From Rickettsiales bacterium (lineage in GTDB: Bacteria; Pseudomonadota; Alphaproteobacteria; Rs-D84): a stretch of DNA of 7,570 nucleotides. Under the pieces are notes generated by a model. The model saw only the letters and a program-made list of their open reading frames with translations, was not told the DNA's origin and searched no databases. Each line of letters starts with the position of its first letter. Within the stretch, counting starts at the first letter, position 1. Below are positions 1 to 5,979 of this stretch, piece after piece. The DNA lies in NCBI GenBank assembly GCA_031267375.1, contig JAIRZE010000002.1, positions 1 to 7,570 of the forward strand. The letters run 5' to 3'. Made by a program: the position numbers and the translations under genes.

Positions 1-33
1 CCGCTTGGCCGTCAGCCTTGCACTCGGTATATT

Positions 34-2628
34 TCAAAACTGATACTTGGCTGTCAGGATGCCGGAGTTGTCTGCGTAATTATGTCTTATCGCGCCGCGG
101 TACTCTAACCCGCACGAAAATCCTCCGGCTGATATCAACGACACACCCATACCAAACTCGGTCCCCAAGCGCGGCATCGCAGACCCGGCGACAGAGTATG
201 TTTCTCCGTTCGCCAATGTGAATGCCGAATTCACATCACTGTTCACAAAATCATAAGTCATTCCCAATCTTAACTGAAACTTTGCTTTGAATCCGTCGCC
301 TTCCGATACCGATGACAACTTCAAAGCACCGATCGCCGTCGCTATGTTCAGCGAATCCGTCTGAGTCAGATTCCCTGCCGAATCCGTCATATCGCTCTGC
401 GCCACATTGATATAGCGCGCGCCTATTTCCGGCGATAATTTTGATGTTTCGGCAATTGGTATCGCGTATCCCGTGGTCAATTGCACGGCCGCCGCATTCG
501 CCTGATAGGTTCCGTTTATATTCGCGCCCAATACATTCTTGTTTTCATTATAATTTGAAAAACTATAACTGGTCATCGCGTGCATATACCAATCGGAAAT
601 TTTATATCCGCCGTACGCCAGCAATGATGACGAGCGTATATTATCCGTGCGATTTGTTGCGGATACTTTCGTTTCGGAATAAGAATAGCCAAATCCGATT
701 TTCGCTTTGTTATGCTCTTGCTCTATACCGATTGTCATTCCGGTTGAGTTTGAATTGAACGCGCTGTCGCCTGTGAATTTCGCGGAATCCGCCATTCCCA
801 TAACCCACAATGTCCAATCGCCCCAAGCGTAATCTCCGGAAGACATCCCGGCCGGGCCGCCGCCCGCATCGCCGTCAACGCGTGCGCCGGCCGCGGAAAA
901 GACTTGCGATACATTTCCCGCGCTGGATGATTGAACGCTGGGCGCCGTTGTCGGATTGGTTGCCGCGACAGCAGCCAGCGCTTCACTGACATCGGCGGGA
1001 CTGTCGGATTGCAGCAAGTCCGCAATCTTCGTTTGCAGTAAAGAAAACTGAGCATTATTTGCAGAGCCCCCGGATACTATCGCATTCATTGCCGTCGCCG
1101 TCGCGACGCTGGCCCCTGTTGCCTGCGCCATTTGCGCTATGGAATTTTTTGTGATGTTGAAAGTATAATCATTGTTCTGCGATATGTTATAAAGAGCATT
1201 TGAAAACGCGTTTTCGCCCAATACGAATCCGCCCGATACTGTGTTTCCGGAAACAAGGGCTATATTGTCGCCGATTAATCCGTTTGATATTTTTATGTTT
1301 GAAATCACGCTGCCTGCGCCTATTGAAATCGTATCCGCAGTTATCGCAGGCGTGCCGGATAACTTTACAGAAAGCAATGTATTCTGGCCGAAATTCAAAG
1401 TCCCAGTTCCGGTAATCCCACCGTCCAGCGATACGATTGAATTATCGGCAAAGCTGATGACGCCTTCGTTGTATATATCATTCGCGACGCCGTTCGCGGA
1501 ATTTTTGGAAAAATAAGCGCTGCCGGAGAAATTCATACTGGCGCTGGACCCGTTGTAAATCGCGCCGCCCAAGCCGCCGGCTGAATTATTTTCAAAAATT
1601 GATTCGCCTGAAAAATTTACCGTTATGTCGCCGTCTTGGGTTTCGTTGTACGGGCTATAAGAAACAAACAAACTGGAAACCGCGCCGCCGTTTGTTCCGG
1701 CAGAATTGCCATAGAATTTTGCGCCGTCCGCAAAACTTATCACGGTTTCGTTATGAATCGCGCCGCCGTCCGCGCCTGCGGAATTTCCTGTGAAAACGGC
1801 CGCGCCGTTAAAGTCCAAAAATGCGTATCCGTAATCGTCGTACATCGTCATATTAGCGATTGCTCCGCCGGATTGCGCGGCAGAATTATTCATAAAATAG
1901 GAAGAGCCCAGGAATGTAAATTCGCCTTCTGTTATAATCGCGCCGCCATTTGTTGCTGCGGAATTGGCGATAAAATTCGCGCCGTCTGCTATATTGAATT
2001 CGCTCCACCAGTTTCCGATTGCTCCGCCGCTGGCGCCTGTGGCGCGGTTGCCGTAAAACAGAGAATTCTCGCCTATGTTTATAATTGATGTTCCGTAATT
2101 CAGATTGTATATGGCGCCGGCGCTGACTGATGAATTGTTTGAAAATTCCGCGCCATTGCCGATGTTTAAGGTAGCGGTCTGGGCGGCTCCTTGGACTTGT
2201 TGGTAAATGGCGCCGCCAATCGCGGTGGAAGTATTTCCAGAAAACAGAGCATTATTTCCGACTGTAAAACTTGCGTTGTTGCTGTTGTATAAAAAGCCGC
2301 CTATGGAATTGGATTCGTCAGCTGCGTTATTCATAAACCGCGCGTTGTCGCCAAAAGATACTGTGCCTGACGCATTGTTGATTGCCGCGCCCATAGAAGT
2401 TCCGGTGTTGTTTGATATTATCGCATTGTCGCCTATGCTGACAGAGCCCGCCGGATTTATCATAATTGCGGCCGGCACGCCGTGCGTTGTGGAAGTTTGT
2501 CCGGATATATCGGCGGTTGTAAATGATTCGCTTGTACCGGCTGCTATGCTAATCGGCGCGGTCAGATTGTCTGCAAGCGCAGGCATCGCCGTCGCGCACA
2601 TCAGGATTGTTATATAAATTTTTTGCAT
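34..2628 (-). CDS. Autotransporter (type Va) with Pmp-like GGAI/FxxN repeat passenger
   Basis: A 864-residue surface protein. Residues 1-19 are a Sec signal peptide (short basic start, hydrophobic core, ALA|DN cleavage site). Residues of about 65-390 hold roughly ten imperfect repeats, each with an FxxNSA-type motif followed by GGAI or a variant (GGAV, AGAI), as in chlamydial polymorphic outer membrane proteins; this suggests a beta-helix passenger. A low-complexity stretch of about 390-590, helical near 525-555, links it to a C-terminal beta-barrel (about 600-864) of alternating aromatic/polar strands ending in KYQF; the terminal Phe is the usual barrel-assembly signal. The start at 2628 is preferred over an in-frame ATG nine codons upstream, because AAAGGA lies 6 nt before it and the signal peptide begins there. 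From the family, the barrel exports the passenger to the cell surface. The passenger's target is unknown; adhesion is only an inference. No catalytic motif is visible. Confidence 0.93.
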   Translation of the reverse strand: MQKIYITILMCATAMPALADNLTAPISIAAGTSESFTTADISGQTSTTHGVPAAIMINPAGSVSIGDNAIISNNTGTSMGAAINNASGTVSFGDNARFMNNAADESNSIGGFLYNSNNASFTVGNNALFSGNTSTAIGGAIYQQVQGAAQTATLNIGNGAEFSNNSSVSAGAIYNLNYGTSIINIGENSLFYGNRATGASGGAIGNWWSEFNIADGANFIANSAATNGGAIITEGEFTFLGSSYFMNNSAAQSGGAIANMTMYDDYGYAFLDFNGAAVFTGNSAGADGGAIHNETVISFADGAKFYGNSAGTNGGAVSSLFVSYSPYNETQDGDITVNFSGESIFENNSAGGLGGAIYNGSSASMNFSGSAYFSKNSANGVANDIYNEGVISFADNSIVSLDGGITGTGTLNFGQNTLLSVKLSGTPAITADTISIGAGSVISNIKISNGLIGDNIALVSGNTVSGGFVLGENAFSNALYNISQNNDYTFNITKNSIAQMAQATGASVATATAMNAIVSGGSANNAQFSLLQTKIADLLQSDSPADVSEALAAVAATNPTTAPSVQSSSAGNVSQVFSAAGARVDGDAGGGPAGMSSGDYAWGDWTLWVMGMADSAKFTGDSAFNSNSTGMTIGIEQEHNKAKIGFGYSYSETKVSATNRTDNIRSSSLLAYGGYKISDWYMHAMTSYSFSNYNENKNVLGANINGTYQANAAAVQLTTGYAIPIAETSKLSPEIGARYINVAQSDMTDSAGNLTQTDSLNIATAIGALKLSSVSEGDGFKAKFQLRLGMTYDFVNSDVNSAFTLANGETYSVAGSAMPRLGTEFGMGVSLISAGGFSCGLEYRGAIRHNYADNSGILTAKYQF

Positions 2629-2634
2629 AGTTTT

Positions 2635-2656
2635 TCCTTTGTTAATGCACAGCATA
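2635..2656 (-). promoter_or_regulatory. Ribosome binding site and possible extended -10 of the autotransporter gene
   Basis: On the minus strand AAAGGA (2635-2640) lies 6 nt before the ATG at 2628 and fixes that start. Upstream, TGATATGCT reads as an extended -10 (TG, one base, then TATGCT at 2651-2656). No convincing -35 is seen at the right distance, so the binding site is well supported and the promoter is weak. Confidence 0.45.
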
Positions 2657-2699
2657 TCACCGATGCGTTAATTGACGCCTAGGTATGAATTCCAGAAGA

Positions 2700-2728
2700 T
2701 TGCGCCGGATTCAAATTGCGGATAAAAT
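2700..2728 (+). promoter_or_regulatory. Probable promoter of the lipoprotein gene, giving a leaderless mRNA
   Basis: TTGCGC (2700-2705) and TAAAAT (2723-2728) are separated by 17 bp. The -10 ends 6 nt before the ATG at 2735, so transcription would begin at or within a base or two of the start codon. No Shine-Dalgarno sequence is visible before this ATG, which agrees with a leaderless transcript. The -35 is only a partial match. Confidence 0.5.
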
Positions 2729-2734
2729 ATTTAT

Positions 2735-3466
2735 ATGAAAAAAATTATTTTGCCTTTTTTAATATCGGCGTGCGCGTACACATTGCCGCCTGGGACAACA
2801 GATGTTCAGACTTCCGGTTTTGTTTTGCGGACATATCAAAAGCTTTCCGATGATGCGCGGCCGGTAAAGTTTTATCTGGAAGGCGACGGCTATGCCTTTA
2901 ACGCCGCCGGGGATGCGACATCAGACCCAACGCCGCGTGGCGATTTTATGCAGAGCTTGGCGCTGAACGATGCATCCGCGAATGTGGTGTACTTGGCGCG
3001 GCCGTGCCAGTATGTCCGTGATCCGGAATGCAGAGTTTGCGATTGGACTGACGCGCGTTTTTCAGAAAAGGCCGTAAATTCCGCGGCGGATGCGATAAAG
3101 AAAATCGCGGGCGCGCGGCCCGTTATTCTGATAGGATTTTCCGGCGGCGCCCAGATAGCGGGCCTGGTCGCGGTTATGCATCCGGAAATACGCGTGAAAA
3201 AATTAATTACAATATCTGGAAACCTGGATCATCCGTCTTGGACGCGCGAAAAGAATTTGGCGCCATTGGCGGGATCTTTGGATCTAAATAATTATAGGGC
3301 AGGGTACAAAAAAATTCCGCAAACGCACTATGTCGGAACAGATGACGCGGTTATTCCGCCACGGCTGACGACAGAATTTGCGGGTGCGGAAAATGTAGTG
3401 ATAATTCCTGGCGCCGGGCACGGCAAAGGCTTTGAAAGCATTTACCCGCTGATTTGGAAAGAGTGA
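2735..3466 (+). CDS. Alpha/beta-hydrolase-fold lipoprotein
   Basis: A 243-residue protein. The start MKKIILPFLISAC gives a short signal ending in a lipobox (ISA|C, Cys13), so it should be lipid-anchored on the periplasmic side of a membrane. The nucleophile elbow GFSGG (134-138) puts the catalytic Ser at 136; the acid is Asp203 or Asp204 (GTDDAVIP) and the His is 229 (GAGHG), completing a triad in the normal order. EGDGYAF (49-55), DPTPRGD (64-70), YLARPCQY (86-93) and WTDARFS (104-110) resemble conserved blocks I recall from a family of uncharacterised lipoprotein hydrolases. Cys91, Cys99 and Cys102 could form a disulfide in the periplasm. Substrate is unknown; esterase or lipase activity is an inference from the fold. 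It diverges from the autotransporter gene and is separated from the next gene by a promoter, so it is probably monocistronic. Confidence 0.88.
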   Translation: MKKIILPFLISACAYTLPPGTTDVQTSGFVLRTYQKLSDDARPVKFYLEGDGYAFNAAGDATSDPTPRGDFMQSLALNDASANVVYLARPCQYVRDPECRVCDWTDARFSEKAVNSAADAIKKIAGARPVILIGFSGGAQIAGLVAVMHPEIRVKKLITISGNLDHPSWTREKNLAPLAGSLDLNNYRAGYKKIPQTHYVGTDDAVIPPRLTTEFAGAENVVIIPGAGHGKGFESIYPLIWKE

Positions 3467-3476
3467 TTAAAAAAGC

Positions 3477-3504
3477 TTGTAAATTTACTAAAATTCAGTA
3501 AAAT
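3477..3504 (+). promoter_or_regulatory. Promoter of the IHF/HU gene, overlapped by an inverted repeat
   Basis: TTGTAA (3477-3482) and TAAAAT (3499-3504) are 16 bp apart, which predicts a start near 3511. The inverted repeat TTTACT-N7-AGTAAA (3484-3489 and 3497-3502) fills the spacer and runs into the -10, so it could be an operator. A ribosome binding site AAAGG (3519-3523) follows, 8 nt before the ATG. Confidence 0.6.
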
Positions 3505-3531
3505 GACCGGGAAATAATAAAGGTCTTAACT

Positions 3532-3807
3532 ATGAAGCGCAGTGATTTGATCCGCACCATTCAGGTTCAATTCAAAAATATGCGCGGCGAAGACGCCGCC
3601 GCTATGCTGGATTTGATTTGCAACCGCCTGATCGCCGATGTCGCCGCCGGAAACCGCGCAGAGATTCGCGGATTCGGAACTTTTCAATCGCGCGTTCGCG
3701 CCGCAAAAACCGGATATGATCCGCGCACTGGCGCGGCGATGCCAATGTCCGCCGGCCGCACTATTTTATTCAGACCGTCGCGCGAATTAACAAAAAAAAT
3801 GAACTAG
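3532..3807 (+). CDS. HU/IHF-family DNA-bending protein, probably IHF beta
   Basis: A 91-residue basic protein covering the whole family length. It has an N-terminal helical dimerisation part (1-40), the signature AEIRGFGTF (43-51), and the DNA-binding arm around KTGYDPRTG (59-67), in which Pro64 corresponds to the proline that intercalates into DNA. In most relatives this tip reads RNPxTG; here the Arg-Asn pair is Tyr-Asp. The C-terminal FRPSREL (80-86) is also typical. These proteins work as dimers that bend DNA and serve in chromosome packing, recombination and promoter architecture. The start MKRSDLI and the position just before accD favour IHF beta (ihfB), but the subunit type is not certain and no partner subunit is in the window. 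AAAGG lies 8 nt before the ATG. Confidence 0.92.
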   Translation: MKRSDLIRTIQVQFKNMRGEDAAAMLDLICNRLIADVAAGNRAEIRGFGTFQSRVRAAKTGYDPRTGAAMPMSAGRTILFRPSRELTKKMN

Positions 3808-3881
3808 TGTTGGTGGTTAGTGTTTGTCGCTTATGAAAAATAATTTTATTAAATTCACAATCATAATGCTAACCACTAACA
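3808..3881. repeat. Imperfect inverted repeat (long stem-loop) between the IHF/HU and accDA genes
   Basis: Starting right after the TAG stop, 3808-3820 can pair with 3869-3881 over 13 bp, with one G-U pair. Inside it, TTATGA (3831-3836) pairs with TCATAA (3861-3866). The loop is AT-rich. It may end transcription of the IHF/HU gene, although no T-run follows the right arm, or it may be a remnant repeat. A weak promoter-like pair TTGTCG (3824-3829) and TATTAA (3847-3852), 17 bp apart, lies inside and could serve accDA. Confidence 0.5.
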
Positions 3882-3910
3882 ACTGACCACTGACCACTAA
3901 AAACGACCAA
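3869..3910. repeat. Heptameric tandem repeat, six imperfect copies of CTRACCA
   Basis: Six consecutive 7-bp units read approximately CTRACCA. The third and fourth are identical (CTGACCA), and the fifth and sixth are degenerate (CTAAAAA, CGACCAA). The array ends one base before the GGGAG ribosome binding site of accDA, so it lies in the 5' untranslated region of that gene if transcription starts upstream. Confidence 0.8.
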
Positions 3911-3924
3911 CGGGAGTTTTTCAA

Positions 3925-5667
3925 ATGCCATTATTTAACAAAAAACCTGGAATAAAAACAGTAAAGCGAGAGCGCTATGAAAAAACAAAGCGCTTGATGT
4001 GGATAAAATGCGAATCCTGCGGCCGCTTGGTTTACTATAAAGATTACAAGGAAAACAAGTACATTTGCCCGCGCTGCAATCATTCGTTTTCAATGACTCC
4101 GAAACAGCGCTTTGACTTGCTGTTTGACGATAATAAGTGGGAGCGGTTAGAGCTGCCGGTTGCTTCCGATGACCCGCTGAACTTTACGGATCGCGAGAGT
4201 TATAAAGACAGACTGGCCGAGGCACGCGCTGATACCGGCCGTCCCGACGCTTTGTCCGCCGCGGACGGAACCATTGGCGGAATCGCCGCCACGATTGCAG
4301 TTATGAACGGCGATTTTATGATGGGATCTATGGGGCGCAGCGTCGGCGACGGAATCATCGCAAGCATAGAGCACGCGATTTCAGAAAAGCGTCCCTTCAT
4401 AATTATTACCACCAGCGGCGGCGCGCGTATGCAGGAAAATGTTTTGTCGCTGATGCAAATGGCGCGCACGACGGTCGCCGTCAATAATCTGCACGCGGCC
4501 GGAATTCCTTACATAGTCATCCTGGCGGATCCGACATTCGGCGGCACGACCGCGTCGTTCGCTATGCTGGGGGATATTCATATTGCAGAGGCTGGCGCGC
4601 GCATAGGCTTTGCCGGGAAAAGAGTGATAGAACAGAATATGCGCGAAAAGCTGCCCGCGAATTTCCAGACCGCGGATTATTTGTATGAACACGGAACGGT
4701 TGATATTGTTTCAAAGCGCACGGACTTGAAGAAAAATCTTGAAAAAATTCTGGCCGTTTTGACCAAGCAGAAAAAAGAGCCAAAGCCGATAGTCGTCAAG
4801 ACTCCGCCGCTGGAAAATCACAGAAAAACAAAATCAGAAACTAACGGAGCCTATGCAAAGGTTATGATTGCGCGCCACGAAAACCGCCCGCACTTTAATG
4901 ACTATATCGCGGGATTGGTTGACGATTGGACTTATCTTGCTGGCGACAGGTTGTATGCAGAAGATCCGGCGATGGGCAGCGGCATTGGATTTTGGCGCGG
5001 AATTCCGGCAGTTATCATCGGCCAGGAAAAAGGACGCACCATAGAAACGCGGCAAAAGCATCGCTTTGGAATGCCGAATCCTGATGGATATCGCAAGGCG
5101 CAGAGAATGATGCGCTTGGCGGAAAAATTCGGATTGCCGCTGATTTCCCTTGTTGATACGGACGGGGCGTTTGCAGGCAGGGAAGGCGAAGAGCGCGGCC
5201 AAAGCCAGGCCGTCGCCGCCAGCACTGCTTTGGGGCTGTCTATTAAAACTCCGTTTATCAGCGTGATTGCAGGCACCGGCGGCAGCGGCGGCGCGATTGC
5301 GATTGCGACGGGGGACAAAGTCCTGATGATGGAGAACGCGATTTATTCAGTGATAGCGCCGGAATCCTGCGCTTCAATATTGTGGCGCGATAACAAGTTC
5401 AAAGCCGAGGCGGCGGCGGCGATGAAGCTGACCAGCAAAGATATGGCGGACTTGAACATAGTGGACGCGGTTGTGAAAGAGCCGGGCGGCGGCGCGCATA
5501 ATGATTGGCAAACGACGATGGAGTTGCTGGGCGCGGCTGTGGCGGAAGCTGTGAAAGAGTTGGCGGAGATTCCGGTGGCGGACTTGCCTGAACGGCGCGC
5601 GGATAAGTTCATAGCGATGACGCGAGATGTAGAGATCTACCAACCGGAAACAGATTCGGAAAGTTAA
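3925..5667 (+). CDS. accDA: Fused acetyl-CoA carboxylase carboxyltransferase, beta (AccD) + alpha (AccA)
   Basis: A 580-residue cytoplasmic enzyme that transfers the carboxyl group from carboxybiotin (on AccB) to acetyl-CoA, making malonyl-CoA for fatty-acid synthesis. Residues 1 to about 285 are AccD: a zinc ribbon with Cys29, 32, 48 and 51 (CxxC-x15-CxxC), SGGARMQE (164-171), GGTTAS (206-211) and GFAGKRVIEQ (228-237). A charged linker (about 285-310) leads to AccA: ARHENRP, LAGDRLYAED, a GxxKGRxxxxxxxxxFGMPxPxGYRKA block, EERGQ (422-426), GTGGSGGA (450-457) and PESCASILW. The alpha half lacks the roughly 60-residue helical N-terminus of stand-alone AccA, and its usual DTPGAYPG reads DTDGAFAG (411-418). 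In most proteobacteria the two subunits are separate genes. GGGAG is placed 8 nt before the ATG. The frame is open throughout, so this is a real fusion in this sequence. accB and accC are not in the window. Confidence 0.96.
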   Translation: MPLFNKKPGIKTVKRERYEKTKRLMWIKCESCGRLVYYKDYKENKYICPRCNHSFSMTPKQRFDLLFDDNKWERLELPVASDDPLNFTDRESYKDRLAEARADTGRPDALSAADGTIGGIAATIAVMNGDFMMGSMGRSVGDGIIASIEHAISEKRPFIIITTSGGARMQENVLSLMQMARTTVAVNNLHAAGIPYIVILADPTFGGTTASFAMLGDIHIAEAGARIGFAGKRVIEQNMREKLPANFQTADYLYEHGTVDIVSKRTDLKKNLEKILAVLTKQKKEPKPIVVKTPPLENHRKTKSETNGAYAKVMIARHENRPHFNDYIAGLVDDWTYLAGDRLYAEDPAMGSGIGFWRGIPAVIIGQEKGRTIETRQKHRFGMPNPDGYRKAQRMMRLAEKFGLPLISLVDTDGAFAGREGEERGQSQAVAASTALGLSIKTPFISVIAGTGGSGGAIAIATGDKVLMMENAIYSVIAPESCASILWRDNKFKAEAAAAMKLTSKDMADLNIVDAVVKEPGGGAHNDWQTTMELLGAAVAEAVKELAEIPVADLPERRADKFIAMTRDVEIYQPETDSES

Positions 5668-5699
5668 TATCAGCAATTTTATTTTATTATACAAAAGGA

Positions 5700-5720
5700 A
5701 TATCTGGCGGAGCGTGTAGG
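5700..5720 (-). repeat. Displaced copy of the tRNA-Ser 3' end
   Basis: This 21-bp segment is identical to 5774-5794. It holds the last 16 nt of the neighbouring tRNA (3' half of the T stem, 3' acceptor strand, discriminator G and CCA) plus 5 flanking bases, in the same orientation as the tRNA. The copies are separated by 53 bp. Such pairs often mark attachment sites of elements that integrate at tRNA 3' ends; here no element remains between them. Confidence 0.8.
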
Positions 5721-5738
5721 TTCCCGCCTTCGCGGGAA
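5721..5738. repeat. Palindromic hairpin TTCCCGC-CTTC-GCGGGAA
   Basis: A perfect 7-bp stem (5721-5727 and 5732-5738) with a CTTC loop, followed by TGACA. The motif resembles small palindromic repeats (forms of TCATTCCCGCGAAGGCGGGAA) scattered between genes in many proteobacteria. It lies 53 bp after the accDA stop and could act as an RNA stabiliser or weak terminator for accDA, but no T-run follows it. Confidence 0.6.
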
Positions 5739-5778
5739 TGACAACGGCATCCGTGCGTTGATAATTTTCTGATATATC

Positions 5779-5867
5779 TGGCGGAGCGTGTAGGACTCGA
5801 ACCTACGCACGGCTATAACACCGTGACAGATTAGCAATCTGCTCCATTACCGCTCTGGCAACGCTCC
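5779..5867 (-). tRNA. tRNA-Ser, anticodon GCU
   Basis: An 89-nt class II tRNA with CCA encoded in the gene. The acceptor stem is GGAGCGT / ACGCTCC with discriminator G, as expected for serine. The anticodon arm is GCAGA-TTGCTAA-TCTGT, with anticodon GCT at 5833-5835, which reads AGC and AGU codons. The long variable arm pairs CACGG with CCGTG, diagnostic for Ser/Leu/Tyr types, and the T arm is GTAGG-TTCGAGT-CCTAC. It is transcribed towards accDA from its own promoter. A partial copy of its 3' end lies just downstream. Confidence 0.97.
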
Positions 5868-5877
5868 GCAGGCCGTC

Positions 5878-5906
5878 ATTATTACACCGCCCGGCCGTAA
5901 AATCAA
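5878..5906 (-). promoter_or_regulatory. Promoter of tRNA-Ser
   Basis: Read on the minus strand, TTGATT (5901-5906) and AATAAT (5878-5883) are 17 bp apart, predicting a start about 4 nt before the mature tRNA 5' end. The bases after the -10 are GC-rich (GACGGCC), a discriminator type associated with growth-rate and stringent control of stable RNA genes; that control is an inference. Confidence 0.65.
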
Positions 5907-5925
5907 GAATAAAAAACAATACGAC

Positions 5926-5953
5926 TTGACAAATTTATTATCTTTGCTACTTT
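5926..5953 (+). promoter_or_regulatory. Promoter of the unrecognised protein gene at 5980
   Basis: A perfect -35 TTGACA (5926-5931) lies 16 bp before TACTTT (5948-5953). The predicted start is near 5960, leaving a leader of about 20 nt that holds the AAAGGA ribosome binding site (5968-5973). The promoter diverges from that of tRNA-Ser. Confidence 0.65.
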
Positions 5954-5979
5954 TATCCCCAATAGTCAAAGGATTCTTT

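Noticed and set aside
1636..2088. 150-codon open frame on the + strand inside the autotransporter gene
   Set aside because: It is antisense to a strongly supported gene, has no ribosome binding site or recognisable domain, and is explained by the repeated GC-rich codons of the passenger repeats.
2629..2655. Upstream ATG adding nine residues to the autotransporter
   Set aside because: It would place MLCINKGKT before a complete signal peptide and would run through the ribosome binding site.
3869..3910. Short CRISPR-like array
   Set aside because: Units are 7 bp with no spacers and there are no cas genes.
5926..5979. TTG start giving an 18-residue hydrophobic extension to the unrecognised protein
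   Set aside because: The TTG is part of the TTGACA -35 box, and the ATG at 5980 has a proper ribosome binding site.
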